A stretch of DNA of 64,000 bases from Azorhizobium caulinodans ORS 571 (GCF_000010525.1 NC_009937.1:2237501-2301500), one strand, 5' to 3'. Positions 42,947 to 51,732 are shown, counted from the stretch's first letter. Numbers and translations are program-made. The notes: generated by a model from the letters alone, not told the origin.

Positions 42947-43756
42947 ATGGCTGCCATCGCGCAAGCCCATCCGTTGGATCCCGCCGCCGGCCCGGCGCGC
43001 GATCTCATCCGCATCCGCAATCTTGAGAAGACCTATTCGGACGGTGCGGTGCATGCGCTGTCCAATATCAATCTCGATATCAGGGAAGGCGAGTTCGTCT
43101 GCGTGGTCGGCCCCTCCGGCTGCGGAAAGTCCACGCTGCTGCGCATCCTCGCGGGCCTCGATGATTATGACACCGGCACCGCGGCGCTGGACGGCAAGGC
43201 GATCACCGGCCCCTCCCGCGACGTGGGCGTGGTGTTCCAGGCCGCGAACCTGCTGCCATGGCTGACGGTGCGCGAGAACGTGGCTCTGCCGCTGCGCGTC
43301 GGCGGCAGGCAGACCGACGAGGTGGAGGACATCGACCGCCTGCTCGACGTGGCGGGCCTCAAGGATTTCGGCCACCGCTATCCCTATGAGCTGTCCGGCG
43401 GCATGCAGCAGCGGGCCGGCATCTGCCGGGCACTGGTGCGCAGCCCCCGCGTGCTGCTCATGGACGAGCCCTTCGGCGCCCTCGATGCCTTGACGCGCGA
43501 GCGCATGAATCTCGAATTGCAGCGCATCTGGCAGGCGAGCCGGAAGACGGTGATGCTCATCACCCACTCCATCTCGGAAGCCATCTTCCTCGCCGACCGT
43601 GTGGTGGTCATGTCCGCGCGTCCCGGCCGGGTGATCCGCGAGCTGGAGGTGCCGATCCCGCGTCCGCGCAGCAACGACAGCATCATCAGCCATCCGGCCT
43701 ATCCGGCTCTCGCCAAGGAGATCCGCGGCCTGCTCAACGCCCAGGGAGACGAGTGA
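42947..43756 (+). CDS. NitT/TauT-type ABC ATPase (importer E)
   Basis: A 269-residue ATPase: Walker A GPSGCGKST, Q-loop VFQAANLLPW, signature LSGGMQQRAGICR, Walker B VLLMDEPFGALD and ITHSISEA. The signature tail (AGICR) is slightly unusual for VGIAR. A strong AAAAGGGAGA ribosome site precedes the ATG at 42947. The stop overlaps the permease start as TGATG, so translation is coupled. It powers importer E. Confidence 0.93.
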   Translation: MAAIAQAHPLDPAAGPARDLIRIRNLEKTYSDGAVHALSNINLDIREGEFVCVVGPSGCGKSTLLRILAGLDDYDTGTAALDGKAITGPSRDVGVVFQAANLLPWLTVRENVALPLRVGGRQTDEVEDIDRLLDVAGLKDFGHRYPYELSGGMQQRAGICRALVRSPRVLLMDEPFGALDALTRERMNLELQRIWQASRKTVMLITHSISEAIFLADRVVVMSARPGRVIRELEVPIPRPRSNDSIISHPAYPALAKEIRGLLNAQGDE

Positions 43757-44634
43757 TGAGCGAGGCAAAGAGCACCATCGTGCCCACCTCCGTCGGCATC
43801 GAGACCGTGCAGAGCAATCCGGTCGTGCATCCGGGCGGGCGCAAGAAGAAGGCGAGCCGGGGCGTCAACGGCACCGCCATCATGCTGGTGGGCCTTGTTC
43901 TTCTGTTCACCGGCTGGGCGCTGGCGGTGAAATATATGGAGATTCCGTCCTACATCCTGCCCTCGCCGGCGGCGGTCTGGAACGCGCTCTGGTCGGGCCT
44001 CGCCGTGAGCCCGGCGAGCCCGCTCGGCTATTATCTGCCGCTCTGGGGCACGCTGAAGAATGCGGCCATCGGCCTTGCCATCGGCTCCGGTCTCGGCCTC
44101 CTGCTCGGCTCGCTCATGGCTGAGAGCCGGGTGATCGAGAAACTGCTGATGCCCTATGCCTTCGCGCTGCAGAGCCTGCCGAAGGTGGCCATTGCTCCGC
44201 TGGTGGTGATCTGGTTCGGCTTCGGCGACGGCTCCAAGATCGCCATCTCCGCGCTGCTCGCCTTCTTTCCCATGCTCATCAACAGCTTCACCGGCCTGCG
44301 CTCGGTGGAGCCGGAGCGCATCGATCTCATGCGCTCGCTCTCCGCCTCGCGCTTCGAGACCTATCGCATCGTGAAGCTGCCGAATGCGGCGCCCTATATC
44401 TTCGCCGGTCTCGATATGGCGGTGGTTTATGCGCTGCTCGGGACCATTGTCGCGGAGTTCCTTGGGGCTCAGCAGGGGATGGGCGTCGTCATCACGCAGG
44501 CGCAAGCAGTGACGGACGTGGCCGGCGTCTTCGCGGCCCTCGTCATTCTCGGCGCCATGGGCATCCTGCTCCACGGCATCGTGCGCGGCCTCGAGGCGCG
44601 CGTGGTGCACTGGGCGGATCGCGGCCGCAAATAA
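43756..44634 (+). CDS. NitT/TauT-type ABC permease (importer E)
   Basis: A 292-residue permease with a cytosolic leader rich in lysine (GGRKKKASRG) and about six helices. The segment ALQSLPKVAIAPLVVIWFGFG and the ATPase-contact loop RIDLMRSLSASRFETYRI are family markers, as is VAEFLGAQQGMG. It starts on the ATG that shares a base with the ATPase stop. It forms the pore of importer E. Confidence 0.93.
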   Translation: MSEAKSTIVPTSVGIETVQSNPVVHPGGRKKKASRGVNGTAIMLVGLVLLFTGWALAVKYMEIPSYILPSPAAVWNALWSGLAVSPASPLGYYLPLWGTLKNAAIGLAIGSGLGLLLGSLMAESRVIEKLLMPYAFALQSLPKVAIAPLVVIWFGFGDGSKIAISALLAFFPMLINSFTGLRSVEPERIDLMRSLSASRFETYRIVKLPNAAPYIFAGLDMAVVYALLGTIVAEFLGAQQGMGVVITQAQAVTDVAGVFAALVILGAMGILLHGIVRGLEARVVHWADRGRK

Positions 44635-44671
44635 TCACAAGAGCAAAGACAAGAATCCGGGAGAGACGAAC

Positions 44672-45742
44672 ATGATCACACGCAGACAGTGGCTCCAGGC
44701 GAGCGGGGCGTTTGCCGCGGCGCTGGCGCTCGGCCCGCGCGCCCTCGTGGCGCAGCCGATGAAGACGGTGAAGGTCGGCGTCGGCCTCAAGTCCATCAAT
44801 GCCAGCGTCATCAACCTGCTCATCGGCGAGGCGCTCGGCTACAATGCCGAGGAGGGCTTCAAGGTTCAGGGCATGGCGCTTGGCGGCAATGCCAACGTGC
44901 AGGTGGCCACCAACAAGGGCGATGTCGATGTGGGCATCGGCGTGCCGTCCTATGCCCTGCCTATCCTGGCGAAGGGCGAATGGGGCAACGCGCTCTGGTT
45001 CTACCAGTACACCTATCCCTACAAGTGGGACGTGGCGGTGAAGCCGGGCTCGACCATCAAGAGCTACACCGACCTCAAGGGCAAGAATATCGGCGTCTCC
45101 GACTTCGGCGGCACGGAATATCCGGTCACCCGCAACGTGCTGAAGCAGCTCGGCATCGATCCGGACAAGGATGTGAAATGGACGGCGGTGGGCGCAGGCG
45201 TGCCTGCCGGTGTCGCGCTCCAGAGGGGCGCCATCGACGCGCTCGCTTATTATGACACGGGCTTCGGCATCATCGACGGTGCCGGCATTCCCATGGAGCT
45301 GGTGCAGCGGCCGAACAATCTGCCGATGATCGGCGGCCAGTTCCTCATGGGCCTGCGCGAGCGCATCAAGGCCGAGCGCGAACTCTTCGTCGGCTTCGGT
45401 CGCTCCACGGCCAAGGCATCCTACTTCATTCTGGAGAATCCGGCGGCAGGGGCGAAGGCCTTCCTGAAGCTCTATCCCGAAACCGCGCCGCGCGGCTCCA
45501 GTGAGGAGCAGGCCGTGAAGTCGGTGCTGGAGGCCATCAGCCGCCGCATCAAGCTGTATCTCCCGCCCTATCCGGGCGCCAAGATGGGCAGCATCCGGGA
45601 GGATGAGTTCGTCACCGAGGCCAAGATGAACGACCTCGCCATCTCCGACTTCTCGAAGATCTATACCAACGATCTCATCAACGACATCAACAACTTCGAC
45701 GTGGAGAAGATCCGCGCGCAGGCGCGATCCTACGGCCAATGA
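44672..45742 (+). CDS. NitT/TauT-type binding protein (importer E)
   Basis: A 356-residue periplasmic protein with a twin-arginine-like leader (ITRRQWLQASG) and a hydrophobic core ending in LVAQP, suggesting Tat export. The mature part shows VKVGVGLKSINASVINLLIG, ANVQVATNKGDVDVGIG and DLKGKNIGVSDFGGTEYP, typical of SsuA/NMT1-like binding proteins. It delivers the substrate to importer E. The stop overlaps the next SDR start as ATGA. The ligand is unknown but should be small and probably carboxylated or sulfonated by family habit. Confidence 0.92.
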   Translation: MITRRQWLQASGAFAAALALGPRALVAQPMKTVKVGVGLKSINASVINLLIGEALGYNAEEGFKVQGMALGGNANVQVATNKGDVDVGIGVPSYALPILAKGEWGNALWFYQYTYPYKWDVAVKPGSTIKSYTDLKGKNIGVSDFGGTEYPVTRNVLKQLGIDPDKDVKWTAVGAGVPAGVALQRGAIDALAYYDTGFGIIDGAGIPMELVQRPNNLPMIGGQFLMGLRERIKAERELFVGFGRSTAKASYFILENPAAGAKAFLKLYPETAPRGSSEEQAVKSVLEAISRRIKLYLPPYPGAKMGSIREDEFVTEAKMNDLAISDFSKIYTNDLINDINNFDVEKIRAQARSYGQ

Positions 45743-46446
45743 ATGCTGTCTCGTCTGAAGGTGGCGGGCGCGTGCCACACGCGCTCGTCACCGGCGTGAG
45801 CTCCGGCATCGGCGCGGAGATCGCGAGCCAACTGCTGGCGCTTGGATGGCGTGTGACCGGCTTCAGCCGCGGACAGCCCGGGCAGGAACATCCGGCGCTC
45901 ACGCATGTCCCGGTGGACATCTCCAAGCGCGGCGCACTGGCGGAGGCCCTGCTGGATCTGGCGCCGCTCGACGCCCTCATCCATGCCGCCGGCATATTGC
46001 GCGTAGGGACGCTGGGGGCGTTGGACCCGGAGAACGGCAAGGCCATGTGGCGCCTCCATGTGGATGCGGCCGAGCAGATGATCGAAGCCACGGTGGCCGC
46101 GATGCCCGAGGGCGCGCGCATCGTCCTGATCGGCAGCCGCACGGCGGCCGGCTCGGCCGGGCGGGCTCAGTATGCGGCGACCAAGGCGGCGCTGGTCGGC
46201 ATGGCCCGCTCGTTCGCCATCGAACTCGCCCCGCGTCGGATCACCGTGAACGTGATCGCGCCCGGTGCCACCGACACGCCCATGCTTCGGGACCCCAGCC
46301 GCGCGTCCGTGACGCCGAAGATGCCGCCGATGGGCCGTCTCGTGCAGCCGAAGGAAGTGGCCTCGTTGGCAGCCTTCCTGCTTTCGGACGGAGCCGCGAG
46401 CATCACCGGCCAGCAGATCGTCGTCTGCGGCGGCGCATCACTCTAA
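45739..46446 (+). CDS. Short-chain dehydrogenase/reductase closing the ADH operon
   Basis: A 235-residue classical SDR with the cofactor motif TGVSSGIG, the segment HAAGIL replacing the usual NNAG, catalytic Ser in LIGSRTAAGSAG and the YAATK pair, then NVIAPGATDTPM. The C-terminus ends in QQIVVCGGASL. It is coupled to the binding-protein gene by a four-base overlap and followed by a strong terminator, so it ends the operon. With the iron dehydrogenase it gives the unit two separate alcohol/carbonyl redox steps. Confidence 0.92.
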   Translation: MNAVSSEGGGRVPHALVTGVSSGIGAEIASQLLALGWRVTGFSRGQPGQEHPALTHVPVDISKRGALAEALLDLAPLDALIHAAGILRVGTLGALDPENGKAMWRLHVDAAEQMIEATVAAMPEGARIVLIGSRTAAGSAGRAQYAATKAALVGMARSFAIELAPRRITVNVIAPGATDTPMLRDPSRASVTPKMPPMGRLVQPKEVASLAAFLLSDGAASITGQQIVVCGGASL

Positions 46447-46447
46447 G

Positions 46448-46475
46448 GACAGGGCGCGAGATTCCGCGCCCTGTC
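46448..46475 (+). terminator. Terminator of the ADH-importer E-SDR operon
   Basis: A perfect 11-bp stem GACAGGGCGCG/CGCGCCCTGTC (46448-46458 and 46465-46475) with a 6-base loop starts two bases after the SDR stop codon. Only CTC-rich sequence follows, without a full U-tract. Confidence 0.75.
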
Positions 46476-47045
46476 TCTCGGTCGCTGCTGGCTGCCATCG
46501 GCGATTGCCTGTCCTTCTGCCGCAGGCACCGCGGGGAGTTGCCGACGCCGGCCTCTCCCGCCGCTCATGTGCAAAGCCTTCGCCGGTGGCAAGGCGCGCG
46601 ATCGCACACCCTCCTTCCAGCGCCCGTCGCATCGTCCGTCCGTGCATCAGCGGCCCGGACTTTGTGCGCGGTGCGAAGCAGAGATATTGACCAATGGAAT
46701 ATTAAGGCGCATCTGCATGTCAGTAAAAATGCGCTTCGGCTTCGCATTGTCCGAGAAATAACGGTATCATAAAACCTCATAAATTGGACTATATTAAAGC
46801 CGCATGGCATCTGCGCGGCTGCGTATCGGTGGGGGAGGGCGCAAAACTTGGCCGCATAAAATCATGCGTAATGCGGGTTGAATTAGCAGCAATCCGCAGC
46901 CTGGGCGGAAGATGTCCGCCCCTGATTTATTCTTACCACTTTAGCGAAAAGTGCCGTATTAAGGGGCTGTTCCGGAATCACGCCGCTTGCGGGGCACACG
47001 GGGGAGCGCGGCGTCAGACAATCAAACCGACAACGGGAGAGCCTG
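46476..47045 (+). promoter_or_regulatory. Long AT-rich leader/promoter region of mucR
   Basis: This 570-base region holds no gene I can support. About 46675-46800 and 46850-46970 are far richer in A/T than anything nearby, with several TATA, TATTAA and TTTA steps. Small hairpins are present, for example GGGCGGA with TCCGCCC near 46910-46925. MucR-type proteins bind AT-rich DNA with TA steps and repress their own genes, so this is probably the autoregulatory region. Confidence 0.55.
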
Positions 47046-47501
47046 TTGAGCCTAGACCCCCAGAATAGCGCCACGCTTGAGCTGGTTGCTGATATCGTCA
47101 CCGCCTATGTGGGCAACAACACTGTCGCACAGAGCGATCTGTCCGACCTGATCGTAAAAGTCCACGCTGCGCTGCGCGGACTGAGCGGAAATACTGCGGA
47201 AGCCGCACCCGTCGAAGAGCTTAAGCCCGCCGTGCCCGTGAAGAAGTCCGTAACCCCGGACTATATCATCTGTCTGGAAGACGGCCGTCAGTTCAAGTCG
47301 CTGAAGCGTCACCTCCAGTCTGCTTACGGCCTGACGCCGGATGCGTATCGCGCCAAGTGGAACCTTCCGCGCGACTATCCGATGGTGGCTCCCAATTACG
47401 CGGCGGCTCGCTCCGAACTCGCCCGGAGCCTCGGCCTCGGCCGCAAGCCCGCGCCCGAGCCGGCCAAGAAGGCCGCTCCCGCCCGTCGCAAGAAGGCCTG
47501 A
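47046..47501 (+). CDS. mucR: MucR/Ros-family transcriptional regulator
   Basis: A 151-residue MucR/Ros protein: an N-terminal oligomerisation part (LELVADIVTAYVGNN), then the atypical zinc-finger-like DNA-binding domain CLEDGRQFKSLKRHL, TPDAYRAKWNLPRDYPMVAPNYAAAR and a lysine/alanine-rich tail (KKAAPARRKKA). Positions equivalent to the Ros zinc ligands are C76, D79, H89 and Y94; only two match the Cys2His2 set, so it may fold without zinc as described for some Mesorhizobium homologues. Translation starts at a TTG preceded by GGGAG. MucR proteins are global regulators of exopolysaccharide, motility and symbiosis or virulence genes. Confidence 0.93.
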   Translation: MSLDPQNSATLELVADIVTAYVGNNTVAQSDLSDLIVKVHAALRGLSGNTAEAAPVEELKPAVPVKKSVTPDYIICLEDGRQFKSLKRHLQSAYGLTPDAYRAKWNLPRDYPMVAPNYAAARSELARSLGLGRKPAPEPAKKAAPARRKKA

Positions 47502-47564
47502 GTTCGCGCGACGCCGGCGTGCCTCACTTGGAGGCGCGCTCGGCCCGAGCAGCCCTCATGGAAT

Positions 47565-47604
47565 CACCCGGCAGGTCCGCCGACCTGTCGGGTGTTCGCG
47601 TTTT
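47565..47604 (+). terminator. mucR terminator
   Basis: A 13-bp stem (47565-47577 with 47582-47594, one G-T pair) with a 4-base loop is followed by TTCGCGTTTT. It lies about 60 bases after the mucR stop and before the convergent importer F operon. Confidence 0.8.
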
Positions 47605-47651
47605 GGCGGACGAGGGACGTCGCTGATTCGGCTGGCGTGTCCTCTTCGCGT

Positions 47652-48680
47652 TCAGCCGATGGGGAGGGGCATCGCCTCGCGCTCCGCAACCACATGGCAG
47701 GCGACGAGGCTTGCCCCTGCGGGAAGCGCACGCGGCACCTCCGCACGGCAGCGCGCCTCCACCAGCGGACAGCGCGGATGGAACGTGCAGCCCGAGGGGG
47801 GCGACATGGGGTTGGGGATTTCGCCCGTCACCGCCTGTCGCGGCCGCCCGAAGGCGGAGAGGTCCGGGATCGCCTCCAGCAGCATGCGGCTGTAGGGGTG
47901 CCGTGGTCGGGCGAACAACTCCCGCGCCGGTGCCGTTTCTCCGAGCCGGCCGAGATAGAGCACGCCCACGTCGTCAGCCATATGCTTCACCACCGCAAGA
48001 TTGTGGGTGATGAGCAGATAGGTGAGGCCGAACTGGTCCTGAAGGTCCCGCATCAGGTTCAGCACCTGCGCCTGCACGGAGACATCGAGCGCCGATGTCG
48101 GCTCGTCGCAGATGATGAAGTCGGGATTGGCCGCCAGCGCCCGCGCGATAGCGATGCGCTGGCGCTGCCCGCCGGAGAATTCGTGCGGGAATTTCCGGCC
48201 CACCGACGGGTCCAGCTTCACCAGCCGCAGCAGCTCGGCGACCCGCCCCTCCACCGTGGCGCGGTCTGTGGCAAGGCCGAAGGCGGTGAGCGGCTCGGCG
48301 ATGATGGCATCCACGCGGAAGCGCGGGTTGAGGCTCGCATAAGGATCCTGGAACACCATCTGGAAGCGCCGGCGCAGGCGCTTCACCTCGGCGGCATTGG
48401 CGGGGTTCGAGATGTCCGTGCCATCGAACAGGATCTGCCCCCGGCTCGGCGGGATGAGGCCGGCGATCATCCGCGCGATGGTGGATTTGCCCGAGCCGCT
48501 CTCTCCCACGAGCGCGAAGGTCTCGCCCTTGCGGATGGAGAAGGAGACGCCATCCACCGCCCGCACGAGCCGGCGCGGCTCGCGCTCGATCACCCGGTTG
48601 AGCCAGGGTTTGGATACATCGAACACGCGATAGAGATCGCGCACCTCGACCAGTGGAGGAGAGGATGTCGGGGCTCTCAT
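47652..48680 (-). CDS. OppF-type ABC ATPase (importer F)
   Basis: A 342-residue ATPase of the OppF/DppF type: Walker [11 protein letters not shown]-loop VFQDPYASLNPRF, signature FSGGQRQRIAIAR, Walker B FIICDEPTSALD and ITHNLAVV. The C-terminal oligopeptide-transporter domain carries the cysteine series CTFHPRCP, RCRAE and ACH expected for an Fe-S or metal-bound cluster in this class. It overlaps the partner ATPase gene by four bases and is the last gene of importer F. Confidence 0.93.
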   Translation of the reverse strand: MRAPTSSPPLVEVRDLYRVFDVSKPWLNRVIEREPRRLVRAVDGVSFSIRKGETFALVGESGSGKSTIARMIAGLIPPSRGQILFDGTDISNPANAAEVKRLRRRFQMVFQDPYASLNPRFRVDAIIAEPLTAFGLATDRATVEGRVAELLRLVKLDPSVGRKFPHEFSGGQRQRIAIARALAANPDFIICDEPTSALDVSVQAQVLNLMRDLQDQFGLTYLLITHNLAVVKHMADDVGVLYLGRLGETAPARELFARPRHPYSRMLLEAIPDLSAFGRPRQAVTGEIPNPMSPPSGCTFHPRCPLVEARCRAEVPRALPAGASLVACHVVAEREAMPLPIG

Positions 48681-49678
48681 CGCGCCACCTCCAGTGCTTC
48701 CGGCTGGTGTGCCGGGTCGAGCAGGAAGCAGGTAGCCGAGGTGCCATCGGCGGCATAAAGGGGCGGTCGTTCCGCCGCGCAGCGGGCGAAGGCGTGCGCG
48801 CAGCGCGGATGGAAGGCGCAGCCGCCGGGAATGGCGGAAAGCTGCGGCATGGAGCCGGGGATCTGCACGAGGCGCTCCTCCTCCGCGTCGAGCCGGGGAA
48901 TGGCGCCCATGAGGCCGCGCGTATAGGGATGCCGGGGTGCCGCGATGACGTCCCGCACGGGGCCGATCTCGGCGAGCCGCCCGGCATACATCACCGCCAC
49001 CCGGTCGGCGGTCTCAGCGATGACGCCCATGTCGTGGGTGATGAGGATCACCGCCGTGCCCTTCTCGCGGCACAGCCGCTTGATGACGCCGATGATCTGG
49101 GCCTGCACGGAGACATCGAGGGCGGTCGTCGGCTCGTCGGCGATGACGATCTCCGGATCGCAGGCCAGCGCGAGGGCGATCACCACGCGCTGGCGCATGC
49201 CGCCGGAGAACTGGTGCGGGTAATGGTCGATGCGATGGCGCGCCGCGGGAATGCCCACCTCTTCGAGAAGGCCGATGGCCCGTTCCCGCGCCCCTTTGGC
49301 ATCGAGGGGCAGGTGGGTGCGGATGGTCTCGGTGAGCTGGTCGCCGATCCGCAGCAGCGGGTTCAGCGAGGTGAGGGGGTCTTGGAAGATCATGCCGATG
49401 CGGCGCCCGCGGATGTGACGCAGGCCCTCCGGCGGCAAGTTGTCGATGCGCTCGCCCTTGAGGCGCACCTCGCCGGCGGCGATGCGGCCCGGCGGCGTCA
49501 GGAGGCCTATGAGCGCCGAGCCCGTGAGCGACTTGCCGGCGCCGCTCTCGCCCACGAGGCCGAGCACCTCTCCGGGGGCGAGATCGAAGGAGACGTCGTC
49601 CACGGCAGTGAGCGTGCCGCGCCGGGTGCGGAACTCGACCCGCAGGCCCTTGACGGAGAGAAGGGGCGTCTCGCTCAT
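48677..49678 (-). CDS. OppD-type ABC ATPase (importer F)
   Basis: A 333-residue ATPase: Walker A GESGAGKSL, Q-loop FQDPLTSLNPLL, signature FSGGMRQRVVIAL, Walker B IVIADEPTTALD, ITHDMGV and a C-terminal cysteine-bearing GGCAFHPRC motif. It pairs with the OppF-type subunit. The start at 49678 overlaps the upstream permease's stop as ATGA. The longer in-frame extension lies inside the permease gene and is not used. Confidence 0.93.
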   Translation of the reverse strand: MSETPLLSVKGLRVEFRTRRGTLTAVDDVSFDLAPGEVLGLVGESGAGKSLTGSALIGLLTPPGRIAAGEVRLKGERIDNLPPEGLRHIRGRRIGMIFQDPLTSLNPLLRIGDQLTETIRTHLPLDAKGARERAIGLLEEVGIPAARHRIDHYPHQFSGGMRQRVVIALALACDPEIVIADEPTTALDVSVQAQIIGVIKRLCREKGTAVILITHDMGVIAETADRVAVMYAGRLAEIGPVRDVIAAPRHPYTRGLMGAIPRLDAEEERLVQIPGSMPQLSAIPGGCAFHPRCAHAFARCAAERPPLYAADGTSATCFLLDPAHQPEALEVAR

Positions 49679-50625
49679 CCGCGCAGCCTCGGGTTCAGCG
49701 CATCGCGCAGCCAGTCGCCCAGCAGGTTCACCGAGAGGGCGATGGCGAGCAGCGTGACCGCCGGAAAGAACAGGATCCACCATTCACCGGAGGCGATATA
49801 TTCCTGCCCGATCCGGATCAGCGTGCCCAGCGAGGGCTGGGTCGGCGGCGCGCCGACGCCGAGAAAGGAGAGCGTCGCCTCGGTGATGATGGCGAGCGAT
49901 AGGCCGAGCGTGGCGATCACCAGAACCGGACCGATCACGTTGGGCAGAATGTGCCGGCGCATGATGGTGGCCTGCGGCAGGCCCACCACGCGGGCGGCCG
50001 CCACATAGTCCTTGCCCCGCTCCACCAGCGTCAGGCCGCGCACGGTGCGGGCATATTGCGGCCATTTCGACACGCCGATGGAGAGGATGAGCACCGGAAT
50101 GGCGATGCTCTCCTGCGCCGTAACCGGCACCGCTCCGCGCGCCACGCCGAAGATCAGCATGGCGACGAGGATGTCCGGAAAGGTGAGCTGGATGTCCGCC
50201 ACGCGCATGATGAGGCTGTCCAGCCAGCCGCCGCGATAGCCCGCCAGCAGGCCGAGGCCGACGCCCAGCCCGATGGACACCGCCACCGAGGCGAGCCCCA
50301 CCAGCAGCGACATCCGCGCCCCATAGAGGATGGCGGAGAAGACATCGCGCCCCTGGTCATCGGTGCCCAGCAAAAATTCGTTGCCGGTGAAGGCGCTGGG
50401 CGTCAGCGGCGGGGTCTTGCCGTCCATCAGGTTGAGGGAAGCGGGGTCGAACGGGTCGGTGGGCGCGATCCAGGGTGCGAACAGGGCGGCAAGCGCGATC
50501 ACCAGCACCACGAAGGCTGCCAGCATGGTGACGGGCGAGGTGCGGAAGGAATGACCGATGTCCGAATCCCAGGCGCGGGCGAACCAGTTAGGCGTGCGCT
50601 CGGGCGAAGCGGTGGTGAGCGCCAT
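49675..50625 (-). CDS. OppC/DppC-type ABC permease (importer F)
   Basis: A 316-residue permease with a cytosolic leader and about six helices. Features include APWIAPTDPFDPASL, GTDDQGRDVFSAILYG, the ATPase-contact loop KDYVAAARVVGLPQATIMRR and LSFLGVGAPPTQPSLG. It forms the channel with the adjacent OppB-type subunit, whose gene ends one base before this start. Confidence 0.93.
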   Translation of the reverse strand: MALTTASPERTPNWFARAWDSDIGHSFRTSPVTMLAAFVVLVIALAALFAPWIAPTDPFDPASLNLMDGKTPPLTPSAFTGNEFLLGTDDQGRDVFSAILYGARMSLLVGLASVAVSIGLGVGLGLLAGYRGGWLDSLIMRVADIQLTFPDILVAMLIFGVARGAVPVTAQESIAIPVLILSIGVSKWPQYARTVRGLTLVERGKDYVAAARVVGLPQATIMRRHILPNVIGPVLVIATLGLSLAIITEATLSFLGVGAPPTQPSLGTLIRIGQEYIASGEWWILFFPAVTLLAIALSVNLLGDWLRDALNPRLRG

Positions 50626-50626
50626 G

Positions 50627-51601
50627 TCAGTGCCCTCCCGAGCCGCGCAGGCGCGGATCGACGGCGAAATACAGGAGATCGACGATGAGGTTCACCGCCA
50701 CGAAGAAGCCGGCGACGAACAGCAGATAGGTGGCCATCACCGGAATATCGACCGCCTGCACGGACGAGATGAAGAGCGAGCCGATGCCCGGCCACTGAAA
50801 CACCGTTTCCGTGATGATGGAGAAGGCGACGATGGAGCCGAGCTGGAGGCCCATCACTGTGATGACCGGCACCAGCGTATTCTTCAGCGCATGGCGGAAA
50901 TGTACCGCTCGGTCGGTGAGTCCACGGGCGCGGGCGAAGCGGATGTAATCCTGCCGCAGCACCTCCAGCATCTCGGCGCGCACCAGGCGCATGATGAGCG
51001 TCATCTGGAACAGGCCCAGCGTGATGGCCGGAAGCACGAGGGAGGCAAGGCCCGAGCGGGTGAGGAAGCCGGTGGTCCAGCCGCCGATGCGAACCACGTC
51101 GCCGCGCCCGAAGCTCGGTAGCCAGCGCAGTTCCACCGCGAAGAGATAGATGAGGCCGATGCCGATCAGGAAGGTCGGCAGCGACACGCCGATGAGCGAG
51201 ATGGCCATGATGGCGCGTGAGACGAGGCCGGAACGCCGCAGTGCCGTGTAGACGCCGAAGCCGAGGCCGAAGGCGAGCGCAAAGAGGCCGGAAACGAAGG
51301 CGAGTTCCAGCGTCGCGGGCAGCCGTTCGCCAATGAGGTCGATCACCGGGCGGCCGACGCGGAAGGAGACGCCGAAATTGCCCTGAGAGATGTCCTCGAT
51401 GAAATGGCCGAACTGGATGGGGAAGGGCCGGTCGAGGCCGAGGCGTTCGCGCATGGCCTGACGGTCGGCCATGGTGGCATCGGGGCCCATCATATTGGCG
51501 ACCGGGTCGCCCATGAAGCGGAACATCGAGAAGGCGATGAAGGCGACGACGACCATCACCACCACGGCCTCGAAGATCCGCCGCAGAAGAAACGCGAGCA
51601 T
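50627..51601 (-). CDS. OppB/DppB-type ABC permease (importer F)
   Basis: A 324-residue permease: helix one, then FMGDPVANMMGPDATMADR and ERLGLDRPFPIQF, GNFGVSFRVGRPV and the contact loop DYIRFARARGLTDRAVHF. It ends in LLYFAVDPRLR. The start at 51601 gives the usual MLAFLLRRIF opening; a longer reading enters the hairpin-bearing spacer after the binding-protein gene. Confidence 0.93.
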   Translation of the reverse strand: MLAFLLRRIFEAVVVMVVVAFIAFSMFRFMGDPVANMMGPDATMADRQAMRERLGLDRPFPIQFGHFIEDISQGNFGVSFRVGRPVIDLIGERLPATLELAFVSGLFALAFGLGFGVYTALRRSGLVSRAIMAISLIGVSLPTFLIGIGLIYLFAVELRWLPSFGRGDVVRIGGWTTGFLTRSGLASLVLPAITLGLFQMTLIMRLVRAEMLEVLRQDYIRFARARGLTDRAVHFRHALKNTLVPVITVMGLQLGSIVAFSIITETVFQWPGIGSLFISSVQAVDIPVMATYLLFVAGFFVAVNLIVDLLYFAVDPRLRGSGGH

Positions 51602-51693
51602 GCTGTCACGGCTCTGTACGGGAGAGCGGGCCGGCCGCCCTGAGAGCGGCCGGAAGGCAGGCAGGCCGGATCCCACGCGGGCCCGGCATTCGG

Positions 51694-51725
51694 CGCGGCC
51701 GATCAGGAGGTCCTGATCGGCCGCG
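51694..51725 (-). promoter_or_regulatory. Very stable hairpin after binding-protein gene F
   Basis: A perfect 15-base inverted repeat (51694-51708 with 51711-51725) lies seven bases after the binding-protein stop. A second stem, CCGGCCGC/GCGGCCGG (51631-51653), lies further along the same 131-base spacer. With no U-tract after it on the minus strand and permease genes beyond, it fits partial termination or mRNA protection. Confidence 0.6.
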
Positions 51726-51732
51726 TTTCCGG

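Noticed and set aside
46784-47068. Small plus-strand reading frame before mucR
   Set aside because: It overlaps the mucR start, lacks a ribosome site and lies in the AT-rich leader; no domain is visible.
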